A DNA stretch of 64,000 nucleotides from Kitasatospora gansuensis (GTDB lineage Bacteria > Actinomycetota > Actinomycetes > Streptomycetales > Streptomycetaceae). This document shows positions 29,147 to 37,645 of this stretch, piece after piece. The position numbers were made by a program, and so were the translations under genes. Every line of letters begins with the position of its first letter. Positions within the stretch are counted from its first letter, which is position 1. The stretch spans positions 1,488,001-1,552,000 of the forward strand of contig NZ_JACHJR010000001.1 of NCBI RefSeq assembly GCF_014203705.1, written 5' to 3'. Below the pieces are notes generated by a model. It was not told the DNA's origin. It saw only the letters and a program-made list of their open reading frames with translations, and did not search any database.

Positions 29147-29539
29147 TCACGGGCGGGTGCGGCGGCGGGGCAGCGGACGGCGGCGCGGGGCGGGCCGGGC
29201 GCCGAGGGTCAGGCAGAGCAGTTCGGCGCCGAGCGGGCCGGCCTGCAGGTCCAGGTCCTGGCCCGCCGGGACCAGCAGCAGGTCACCGGCGTCGGCCAGG
29301 TGCTGGGCCCGGTCGGGCCGCTGCTCGGCGACCACCGGGCCGCGCAGCACGTACCAGGCGGCCTCGGTCTCCGGGCGGCCCGCGCGGTGGTGGGTGCCGC
29401 CGGGGCTGAGCCGGAGGTGTTCGAAGGACTCGCAGTCGGCGGCGACCAGGTCCCGGCGGGCCAGGCAGCTCACGCGGGTGCGCTCGCTGCCCGGGCCGAC
29501 CACGGTCATGGCGGACGCGGAGGCGGTGGTGACGATCAT
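29147..29539 (-). CDS. Cupin-fold protein, B-type (third copy)
   Basis: 130 aa. Its ATG (29539) overlaps the stop of the A-type cupin gene in ATGA. The cupin lines are LSPGGTHHRAG, TEAAWYVLRGPV and GDLLLVPAGQDLDLQAGPLGAELLCLTL. It is strongly similar to the 147-aa protein at 29936-30379 and, more weakly, to the N-half of the 237-aa protein. The canonical HxH...E metal triad is only partly kept (HH, no second-motif His), so metal catalysis is doubtful. The C-terminus is a basic Arg/Pro tail. Confidence 0.75.
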   Translation of the reverse strand: MIVTTASASAMTVVGPGSERTRVSCLARRDLVAADCESFEHLRLSPGGTHHRAGRPETEAAWYVLRGPVVAEQRPDRAQHLADAGDLLLVPAGQDLDLQAGPLGAELLCLTLGARPAPRRRPLPRRRTRP

Positions 29540-29856
29540 CGGGGGCCTTCTCCCGGTACGGCCAGGACGGCGTGGAAGTACTCCAGGCCCGATTCCCCGG
29601 CGGTGAGGACGAGTTCGGCGCCCAGCGGCAGCGTGACGGCGGTGCCTTCGGCGAGCGGCACGTCGGCTTCGTCGGTGCTCGCCCGGCCGGCGCCGGCGGT
29701 GACGTAGAGCGTGTGCTCGACGCCGTCGGCGGTCAGCTCGATGCTCTGCTGCGGGTCCAGCCAGCTGAGGCCGACACCGCGCAGCGGACCGGTGAGCACC
29801 TGGCCGGGGTCGACGGCGCGGCCCCGGCGGAGGGCGGTGATCGCGGTGCTGGTCAT
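29536..29856 (-). CDS. Cupin-fold protein, A-type
   Basis: 106 aa from ATG 29856, with AAGGAG nine bases upstream. It reads LRRGRAVDPGQVLTGPLRGV, then SWLDP..SIELTADGVEHTLYV and VTLPLGAELVLTAG.SGLEYFHAVL. It matches the C-terminal half of the 237-aa protein encoded upstream almost line by line. It has a compact jelly-roll look with few His and no obvious metal triad. It starts 79 bases after the preceding B-type gene and overlaps the next by four bases. Confidence 0.75.
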   Translation of the reverse strand: MTSTAITALRRGRAVDPGQVLTGPLRGVGLSWLDPQQSIELTADGVEHTLYVTAGAGRASTDEADVPLAEGTAVTLPLGAELVLTAGESGLEYFHAVLAVPGEGPR

Positions 29857-29935
29857 CTCGGACGCTCCTTGTTGAGACCTGTTGCTTCGAAGGTGTCCCG
29901 CCCGGTGTCCCGGGCGGGAGGGGACGGGGTCCCGA

Positions 29936-30379
29936 TCAGGGCTCACTCCCCGCCGGGACGGCTGCGCCACGGCGGTCCAGGACCGACCTGCCCGGCTCCA
30001 ACTCCGGCTTGCGTGCCGGGAGTTCACGGCTGACCGCGTCGGGCAGCACGGTCAGGCAGAGCAGCTCGGCGCCGAGCGGGCCGCCGTGCAGGTGCACCCG
30101 GCCGCCCTCGGGGGCGAGCAGCAGATCGCCCTCGGCCAGCAGGTGCTGCGGCTGCTCGGGGCAGTCCAGCAGCGCGACCGGTCCGCGCAGCACGTACCAG
30201 GCCGCCTCGGTGCCCGCCCGGCCGGCGAGGTCGTAGCAGGCGCCGGGGCTGAGCCGGACGTGGTCGACGGCCTCGGTCTCGCTGTGCAGCATGCCCCGGC
30301 GGGCCAGGCAGCGGGTGCGGACCCGCTGGGTGCCCGGGCCGAGGTGCACGGCCGCGTGGGCCGTGTCGGAGACGATCAT
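29936..30379 (-). CDS. Cupin-fold protein, B-type (second copy)
   Basis: 147 aa; ATG 30379 overlaps the stop of the upstream fusion gene in ATGA. It contains RTRCLARRG, HVRLSPGACYDLAG, TEAAWYVLRGPVALLDC and GDLLLAPEGGRVHLHGGPLGAELLCLTV, the same scaffold as the 130-aa protein downstream. The metal-binding HxH of cupin motif 1 is missing, so it is probably structural or a metal-free binder. The tail after ~115 is hydrophilic and unrelated to its paralogue. Confidence 0.75.
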   Translation of the reverse strand: MIVSDTAHAAVHLGPGTQRVRTRCLARRGMLHSETEAVDHVRLSPGACYDLAGRAGTEAAWYVLRGPVALLDCPEQPQHLLAEGDLLLAPEGGRVHLHGGPLGAELLCLTVLPDAVSRELPARKPELEPGRSVLDRRGAAVPAGSEP

Positions 30380-31089
30380 CGGGACTCCCCGGGTCGTTCG
30401 GACGGCGGCACGGTGAGCACCGCGTGGACGTACTCCAGCCCGTCGTTCCCGGCGGTGAAGGCCGCCGAGCTGCCGAGCGGGAGGGTGACGGACCGGCCGG
30501 GCTCCAGTGGCACCCGGACGTCCGCGGCGGCGGCCCGGCCGCTGCCGGCCGTCACGAAGACGGTGTGCTCGGTCGCGTCGGCGGCCAGCTCGGTCCGCTC
30601 GCCGGGCCGCAGTCGGACCAACTCGAGGTGACGCAGCGGCCCGGTGAGCACCACGCCGGGGTCGATCGGGCCGACCCGGCGCAGGTTGGTCACCACGGCG
30701 TGCCGCAGGATCGGGGTGCGTGGTCGGGGTAGTGGGGCGGGCATTTCGATCACCAGCCAGTCCAGCGCCTCGGTGCCCGCGTTGCGGAGACCGTGGGTGG
30801 TGCCGAGGCCGGTGAGTACGACATCACCGGCCTCGACGGGGTGGGGCCGGCCGTCGAGGATGATCTCCCCCCGGCCGGTGAGGAGGATGTAGGCCTCCTC
30901 GGTGCGGGTGTGCAGGTGCTCCCCGCTGACGCCGCCGGGCGGGAGGCTGGCCCACTCGACCGCCTCCCAGCCGCCCAGCAGTCCCGGCCTGCGGGCCAGG
31001 CAGGCCCAGTGGGTCAGGCCGTGGGCCCCATGCACGCCGTGCACGTCCGCGGGGCCGCGGGTGTCGGCGACGATCACGGTGCTACGCAT
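30376..31089 (-). CDS. Two-domain cupin fusion (B-type with metal site plus A-type)
   Basis: 237 aa from ATG 31089, which lies inside the 3' end of the cyclase gene (16-base overlap). The N-half keeps a full cupin metal site: GEHLHTRTEEAYILLTGRGE (H58, H60, E64/E65) and GDVVLTGLGTTHGLRN (H99). The C-half (~residues 128-237) is homologous to the stand-alone 106-aa A-type protein. It is the first cupin of the operon and the only one with intact metal ligands, so it is the best candidate for the active member. Its activity is unknown: isomerase, dioxygenase or binding protein are all possible. Confidence 0.8.
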   Translation of the reverse strand: MRSTVIVADTRGPADVHGVHGAHGLTHWACLARRPGLLGGWEAVEWASLPPGGVSGEHLHTRTEEAYILLTGRGEIILDGRPHPVEAGDVVLTGLGTTHGLRNAGTEALDWLVIEMPAPLPRPRTPILRHAVVTNLRRVGPIDPGVVLTGPLRHLELVRLRPGERTELAADATEHTVFVTAGSGRAAAADVRVPLEPGRSVTLPLGSSAAFTAGNDGLEYVHAVLTVPPSERPGESR

Positions 31090-32240
31090 GCCAGTTCCTC
31101 CAGTTCGGTGGCCGCCCGGCCGATCTCGGCGGCGGTCAGGTCATCGGCGAAGCAGCCGTCGCCGATCCCGACCGGCAGCGGGAAGCGCTGCCGGCCGTCC
31201 CGGTGCCGGATGGTGTCGGTGAGCGCATCGGCCAGCGTCTCCGGCTCCAGCAGCGGGTGCCGGACCGGGAGTTGCAACCGGCGCATCAGGCCGAGGATCC
31301 GGTCCCGTTCGGCGGTCTCGACCAGTCCCCTCCGCTGGGCGAGCACCGTGGTCAGCGCCATGTCGAGGCAGACCGCCTCGCCGTGCAGGAGTTCGGGCAG
31401 CGCCCGCATCTCCACGGTCGGGCTGAACGAGTGGCCGTAGTCCATCGAGCGCTCCAACCGGTGCTCCCAGAGGTTGGGTTGGAGCTCCTGGAGCATCCCG
31501 TGCACCGCCCGGACCAGCACCTCGCCGCCGGGGGTCGGGCCCTGGAAGCGCTGGTCGATCAGCGCCTCGCCGGTCCGGTCCAGCAGCTCGAACAGCTTCC
31601 GGTCCTTGATCAGGGCGACCTTGAGGATCTCGGCCAGGCCGTTGCTCAGGTGCCGCTGGTCCAGGGTGGCCAGGAAGGCCGGGTCCAGCAGGGTGGCCAC
31701 CGCCGGGTGGTAGGTGCCGAGCCGGTTCTTGTGCCGGCCGAAGTTCACCCCGGTCTTGGCCCCGACGCCCGCGTCCACCAGGCCGATCAGCGTGGTGGGC
31801 ACCCGGACGAACGGGGTCGAGCGGCGGTACAGGCTGCAGGCCAGGCCGACCACGTCCATCAGGACGCCGCCGCCCATCGCGATCACCGGCTCGGCGCGCC
31901 GGGAGACCCCGAAGTGGTCCATCCACTCGGCGACCCGGAACACCGACTCCATCGTCTTGACCTCCTCGTGCGCCGCCAGCACGCCGAGCTCGACCGCCAG
32001 GCCCCGGGTCCCGAAGTAGGCCCGGATCTTGTCGCCGTAGAGCGCGTGCACGGTCTCCTCCACCACCACCAGCCGCCGCCCCGGGGTGGCACCGGCGCTC
32101 GCCAGCGCCGGGTTGCCCGGGTTGAGCAGCTGCGGGGTGAAGGCCACCTGGTAGGTGACGGGGAGGGCGGTACTGACCGTCCAGGCACTCACCGGCTCGC
32201 CGGTGGTGAACAGCCCGTGGTTGTTGGTCTTGCCGGCCAC
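31074..32240 (-). CDS. Sedoheptulose-7-phosphate cyclase, 2-epi-5-epi-valiolone synthase-like
   Basis: 388 aa from GTG 32240 with GAAGGAGG six bases upstream. It belongs to the dehydroquinate-synthase superfamily: MGGGVLMDVVGL (122-133) binds NAD, and VDAGVGAKTGVNFGRHKNRL (155-174) binds phosphate. Zinc ligands are E204 (GLAEILK), H270 (DYGHSF) and H286 (LLHGEAV). The line SMDYGHSFSPTVEM replaces the GHTF(A/G)HAIE of true AroB and is typical of sugar-phosphate cyclases that act on sedoheptulose 7-phosphate in C7-cyclitol pathways (valienamine, cetoniacytone, gadusol types). It is the first gene of a seven-gene operon and defines it. Whether the product is 2-epi-5-epi-valiolone or an epimer cannot be settled by eye. 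Confidence 0.85.
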   Translation of the reverse strand: MAGKTNNHGLFTTGEPVSAWTVSTALPVTYQVAFTPQLLNPGNPALASAGATPGRRLVVVEETVHALYGDKIRAYFGTRGLAVELGVLAAHEEVKTMESVFRVAEWMDHFGVSRRAEPVIAMGGGVLMDVVGLACSLYRRSTPFVRVPTTLIGLVDAGVGAKTGVNFGRHKNRLGTYHPAVATLLDPAFLATLDQRHLSNGLAEILKVALIKDRKLFELLDRTGEALIDQRFQGPTPGGEVLVRAVHGMLQELQPNLWEHRLERSMDYGHSFSPTVEMRALPELLHGEAVCLDMALTTVLAQRRGLVETAERDRILGLMRRLQLPVRHPLLEPETLADALTDTIRHRDGRQRFPLPVGIGDGCFADDLTAAEIGRAATELEELACVAP

Positions 32241-32395
32241 GGTGGGCCTCCTTCGTCGTCCTCGGTTCGGAGCTCCACCGTCGCGAGCCCGACGTCCCGG
32301 ACGCACGGGGGCTCCGCCCGCACCCGGTCCCGGTCGGCCGAACGGGACATCCGGGGTCACGGACCGGGACGTACGGTGGGATGGGAGGCAGTGCG

Positions 32396-33016
32396 ATGTA
32401 CTTCACCGACCGGAAGGACGCGGGGCGGCAGCTGGCCGCCCGGCTCGGGACGATCCCCGACGCGGTGGTGGTGGGCCTGCCGCGCGGCGGCGTACCGGTG
32501 GCCGCCGAAGTGGCCAAGGTGCTCGGGGCACCGCTCGACATCTGCGTGGTGCGCAAGCTCGGGGTGCCGCGCCAGCCCGAGCTCGGCATGGGGGCGATCG
32601 GCGAGGGCGGCGCCCGGGTGGTGAACGAATACGTCCGCCAGGCCGCCCATGTGACGAACGCTCAGCTCGCCGCGGTGGAACGCGCCGAACAGGCCGAGCT
32701 GGCCCGCCGGGCCGAGCGCTACCGGGGCGGCCGGCCGCCGGTCGAGCTGCGCGGGCGGACCGTCGTGGTGGTGGACGACGGGATCGCCACCGGCTTCACC
32801 GCCAAGGCCGCCTGCCGGATCGTCCGGCAGCGCGGCGCCGCCCGGGTGGTGCTGGCCGTCCCGGTCGCGCCGGCCGAGTGGCGGGACGGGCTGCGCGGCG
32901 AGGCCGACCGGCTGGTCTGCGTGCACGAGCCCCGGGGGTTCCTGGCGATCGGCGCGTTCTACGCCGACTTCGACCAGACCACGGACGCGGAGGTGCTCGA
33001 CGCTCTACTCGGCTGA
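32396..33016 (+). CDS. Phosphoribosyltransferase-domain protein
   Basis: 206 aa from ATG 32396, seven bases after GGGAGG; an upstream in-frame ATG at 32381 lacks an RBS. It is a type I PRTase fold: VVVGLPRGGVPVAAEVAKVL near residue 25, and the PRPP-binding loop VVVVDDGIATGFTAKAA near residue 125. Proteins of this kind, often found singly in actinobacteria, have no proven substrate. The gene is divergent from the C7-cyclitol operon, with 155 bases between the starts. Confidence 0.88.
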   Translation: MYFTDRKDAGRQLAARLGTIPDAVVVGLPRGGVPVAAEVAKVLGAPLDICVVRKLGVPRQPELGMGAIGEGGARVVNEYVRQAAHVTNAQLAAVERAEQAELARRAERYRGGRPPVELRGRTVVVVDDGIATGFTAKAACRIVRQRGAARVVLAVPVAPAEWRDGLRGEADRLVCVHEPRGFLAIGAFYADFDQTTDAEVLDALLG

Positions 33017-33076
33017 CCGGACGCGGCACAAGAGTCACGATCGGCACTGGACAATCTGACCAGCCCTGGCGGGTCC

Positions 33077-34391
<1,315 letters not shown>

Positions 34392-34415
34392 GACCGGCTC
34401 GGGAGGATCACGAAG

Positions 34416-35609
34416 ATGGCGCACTACCGGCAGCTGGGCAGCATCCCGCCCAAGCGGCACACCCAGCACCGCACGCCCGAAGGCGGGCTGTACTACGAGG
34501 AGTTGATGGGCGAGGAGGGCTTCACCTCGGACTCCTCGCTGCTCTACCACCGGGGCATCCCGTCGGCCATCACGGCCGCCGTGCCGTGGGAGCTGCCCGA
34601 CCAGCGCACCACCCCCAACCACCCGCTGATCCCCCGTCACCTGAAGCTGCACGAGCTGTTCCAGGGCGAGGAGTGGAAGGACACCGACGTGGTGGCCGGG
34701 CGGCGGCTGCTGCTCGGCAACGGTGACGTCCGGATCTCCTACGTGGTGGCCGGGGCGCCGAGCGAGCTGTACCGCAACGGGCTCGGCGACGAGTGCGTGT
34801 ACATCGAGTCGGGCAGCGGCGTGCTGGAGACGGTGTTCGGCTCGCTGGAGGTCGGCGAGGGCGACTACGTGATCATCCCCCGGGCCACCACGCACCGCTG
34901 GGTGCCGGGCCCGGACGCGCCGCTGCGCGCGTACTGCATCGAGGCGAACAGCCACATCACCCCGCCCAAGCGCTACCTCTCCCGGTTCGGCCAGCTGCTG
35001 GAGCACGCGCCGTACTGCGAGCGGGACCTGCGCGGGCCGGTCGGGCCGCTGGTGGTCGAGGGCGGCGAGGTCGACGTGCTGGTGAAGCACCGGGGCCCGA
35101 ACGGCGTGGCCGGCACCAGGTACACGGTGCCGCACCACCCGTTCGACGTGGTCGGCTGGGACGGCTGCCTCTACCCGTACGCGTTCAACATCGCCGACTT
35201 CGAGCCGCTCACCGGGCGGATCCACCAGCCGCCGCCGGCCCACCAGGTCTTCGAGGGCAACAACTTCGTGATCTGCAACTTCGTGCCGCGCAAGGTGGAC
35301 TACCACCCGCTCTCCATCCCGGTGCCGTACTACCACGCCAACGTGGACAGCGACGAGGTGATGTTCTACTGCGGCGGCAACTACGAGGCGCGGAAGGGAT
35401 CCGGCATCGGCCAGGGCTCGATCTCGCTGCACCCGGGCGGCCACACCCACGGCCCGCAGCCGGGCGCGTACGAGCGCTCGATCGGCGCCGAGTTCTTCGA
35501 CGAACTCGCCGTCATGGTGGACACCTTCCGCCCGCTGGAGCTGGGCGAGGGTGCCGCCGCGAGCGAGGACGGCAACTACGCCTGGACCTGGTCGGGCGGT
35601 CGGCGATGA
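34416..35609 (+). CDS. hmgA: Homogentisate 1,2-dioxygenase
   Basis: 397 aa from ATG 34416 (GGGAGGA upstream). It opens the homogentisate ring to maleylacetoacetate using Fe(II). The double cupin keeps iron ligands H308 and E314 in YYHANVDSDEVMFY and H345 in THGPQPG. The N-terminal Y.RQLGSIPPKRHTQHR line is typical of the actinobacterial form, which is somewhat shorter than the ~430-445 aa of proteobacterial and human enzymes. Its stop overlaps the next gene's ATG by four bases. Confidence 0.95.
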   Translation: MAHYRQLGSIPPKRHTQHRTPEGGLYYEELMGEEGFTSDSSLLYHRGIPSAITAAVPWELPDQRTTPNHPLIPRHLKLHELFQGEEWKDTDVVAGRRLLLGNGDVRISYVVAGAPSELYRNGLGDECVYIESGSGVLETVFGSLEVGEGDYVIIPRATTHRWVPGPDAPLRAYCIEANSHITPPKRYLSRFGQLLEHAPYCERDLRGPVGPLVVEGGEVDVLVKHRGPNGVAGTRYTVPHHPFDVVGWDGCLYPYAFNIADFEPLTGRIHQPPPAHQVFEGNNFVICNFVPRKVDYHPLSIPVPYYHANVDSDEVMFYCGGNYEARKGSGIGQGSISLHPGGHTHGPQPGAYERSIGAEFFDELAVMVDTFRPLELGEGAAASEDGNYAWTWSGGRR

Positions 35610-36367
35610 GCCTGCCCGCGCTGTTCCGAGGACTTTTCGACGACGCGTCGGTCTTTCCGCCGGGAGACCTGCCGCTGGGTGAGGCGGTGCCCGCACACAC
35701 CGGGCACCGCCTGGCCTGGTACGCCGAGTCGGTCGGCCCGTTCCTCTGCGGAGCGGGCCGGGCCGGTGAACTGTCCGCGCTGCGGCCGGAGTTCCCGGTC
35801 GCCCTGGTGCTGGCGCCGGGGAGCTCGACGTACCGGCCGGTGCCGGGGCTGGACGTGGTGGGCGTGGAGGTGGCCGCCTCCGCACTGCCCGAACTGCCCG
35901 ACGGTGTCCTCGGCGCGCTCGAACTCCCGTACGGCGAGGGCCTGTTCAAGCAGCTCGACCAGCTGGCCGGCACCCCGCACCGGGCCAAGTTCCGCACCGG
36001 CGGGCTGACCGCCGGGGCCTTCCCGACGGTGGCCGAGCTGGCCGCCGCGCTGACCGCCTGCGCGGAGCTCGGGGTGCCGTACAAGTGCACCGCGGGTCTG
36101 CACAACGCCATCCGGCACACCGACCCGGTGACCGGCTTCGAGCACCACGGCTTCCTCAACGTGCTGCTCGCCGCCGCCGATCCGGCCCGGGCGGCCGAGG
36201 CGCTGGCCGAGCGCTCCGGTGCCGTACTCGCCGCCGCCGCACGGGAGTTGACGGAGCCTCAGGTCGCCGTCGCCCGCCGCTCGTTCACCGCCTTCGGCAC
36301 CTGCTCGATCGCCGAACCGCTCGCCGACCTGGCCGAACTCGGCCTGCTCACCCGGGAGAACCGTTGA
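35606..36367 (+). CDS. Conserved unknown protein of the homogentisate operon
   Basis: 253 aa from ATG 35606 (ATGA overlap with hmgA); the much longer frame that runs upstream lies inside hmgA and is a shadow. It has no signal peptide and no family I can name. Visible conserved-looking lines are LFDDASVFPPGDLPL at the start, FRTGGLTAGAFPTVAELAAAL, VPYKCTAGLHNAIRHTDPVTG (Cys, several His) and SFTAFGTCSIAEPLADLAELG at the end. It sits between the ring-cleaving dioxygenase and fumarylacetoacetase, where maleylacetoacetate isomerase is expected. This makes it a candidate for that step, or a helper protein. It also overlaps fahA by three bases. Confidence 0.85.
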   Translation: MSLPALFRGLFDDASVFPPGDLPLGEAVPAHTGHRLAWYAESVGPFLCGAGRAGELSALRPEFPVALVLAPGSSTYRPVPGLDVVGVEVAASALPELPDGVLGALELPYGEGLFKQLDQLAGTPHRAKFRTGGLTAGAFPTVAELAAALTACAELGVPYKCTAGLHNAIRHTDPVTGFEHHGFLNVLLAAADPARAAEALAERSGAVLAAAARELTEPQVAVARRSFTAFGTCSIAEPLADLAELGLLTRENR

Positions 36368-37578
36368 CCACCAGCTGGCTCGAGTCCGCGCAGGACTCCC
36401 CGTTCGGCCTGCACAACCTGCCCTACGGCGTCTTCAGCACCGCCGACCAGCCCGGGCGGCGCCGGATCGGCGTCGCGGTCGGCGACTTCGTGCTGGACGC
36501 GGGGGCGGCCGCCCGCGCGGTCGGTGAGCCCTCCGTGCTGCTGGACGCCGACACCCTCAACCCGCTGCTGGCGGCGGGCCGTCCGACCTGGACCGCCGTC
36601 CGGGCCGCGCTCACCGCGTGGCTCGGCGACTCCTCGTACCGGGCCGCCGTCTCCCCGCACCTGCACCCGGTCGGCGAGGTCACCCTGCACCTGCCGTTCG
36701 AGGTGGCCGACTACGTCGACTTCTACGCCTCCGAGCACCACGCCACCAACCTGGGCAAGATCTTCCGCCCCGGCACCGAGCCGCTCACCCCCAACTGGAA
36801 GCACCTGCCGATCGGTTACCACGGCCGGGCCGGGACGATCGTGGTGTCCGGCACGGACGTGGTCCGCCCGAACGGCCAGCGCAAGGCGCCGAGCGAGCCA
36901 CTGCCCTCGTACGGCCCGAGCCGTCGGCTCGACATCGAGGCCGAGGTGGCCTTCGTGGTCGGCGCGGGCAGCGAGCTCGGCAAGCCGGTCGCGCTGGCCG
37001 ACTTCCGGGAGCACGTCTTCGGCGTCTGCCTGCTCAACGACTGGTCCGCCCGCGACATCCAGGCCTGGGAGTACGTGCCGCTCGGCCCGTTCCTCGGCAA
37101 ATCCTTCGCCAGCTCGCTGTCGCCCTGGGTGGTCCCGCTGGACGCGCTGGAGCACGCCCGGGTCAGCCCGCCGCCGCGCGAGTTCGAGCTGCTGCCCTAC
37201 CTGGACGACCGGGACGGCGAGCCCTGGGGCCTGGACCTCACCCTGACGGTCCGGCTGAATGGCCACGTGATCTCCCGGCCGCCGTTCGCCTCGATGTACT
37301 GGACGGCCGCGCAGCAGCTCGCCCACCTCACCGCCAACGGCGCCTCGCTGCGCCCCGGCGACCTGTACGCCTCCGGCACCATCAGCGGCCCCGAGGTGGA
37401 GAGCCGGGGAGCGCTGATCGAGCTGACCTGGAACGGCGAGAACCCGGTCAAGCTCCCGGACGGCACCAGCCGCAGCTACCTGGAGGACGGCGACACCGTC
37501 ACCATCACGGCCACCGCGCCGGGCCCGGACGGGGCGCTGATCTCCTTCGGCGAGGTCACCGGGCGGATCGTGCCCTGA
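36364..37578 (+). CDS. fahA: Fumarylacetoacetase
   Basis: 404 aa from TTG 36364, whose TGA overlaps the stop of the unknown gene; GGGAGAA precedes it. It hydrolyses fumarylacetoacetate to fumarate and acetoacetate, the last step of tyrosine degradation. It shows the N-terminal cap (SPFGLHNLPYGVFS) and the catalytic FAH fold: DYVDFYASEHHATNLGKIFRP, WKHLPIGYHGRAGTIVVSG, DIEAEVAFVVG and LNDWSARDIQAWEYVPLGPFLGKSF, with metal ligands Asp/Glu and the catalytic His in SEHHATN. Length matches the family. Confidence 0.95.
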   Translation: MTTSWLESAQDSPFGLHNLPYGVFSTADQPGRRRIGVAVGDFVLDAGAAARAVGEPSVLLDADTLNPLLAAGRPTWTAVRAALTAWLGDSSYRAAVSPHLHPVGEVTLHLPFEVADYVDFYASEHHATNLGKIFRPGTEPLTPNWKHLPIGYHGRAGTIVVSGTDVVRPNGQRKAPSEPLPSYGPSRRLDIEAEVAFVVGAGSELGKPVALADFREHVFGVCLLNDWSARDIQAWEYVPLGPFLGKSFASSLSPWVVPLDALEHARVSPPPREFELLPYLDDRDGEPWGLDLTLTVRLNGHVISRPPFASMYWTAAQQLAHLTANGASLRPGDLYASGTISGPEVESRGALIELTWNGENPVKLPDGTSRSYLEDGDTVTITATAPGPDGALISFGEVTGRIVP

Positions 37579-37604
37579 CGCTCCGCCACCTGACGCTCCG
37601 CCAG

Positions 37605-37638
37605 CCGCCGCCCCGCTCCCGTCCGAGCGGGGCGGCGG
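37605..37638. terminator. Bidirectional terminator between fahA and the KAP NTPase gene
   Basis: Perfect 14-bp stem: CCGCCGCCCCGCTC at 37605-37618, 6-nt loop, GAGCGGGGCGGCGG at 37625-37638. It lies between convergent genes. Confidence 0.8.
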
Positions 37639-37645
37639 TCCGGGT

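Noticed and set aside
34793..35605. Upstream extension of the unknown gene of the homogentisate operon
   Set aside because: It lies wholly inside hmgA in another frame; the ATGA junction at 35606 is the natural start.
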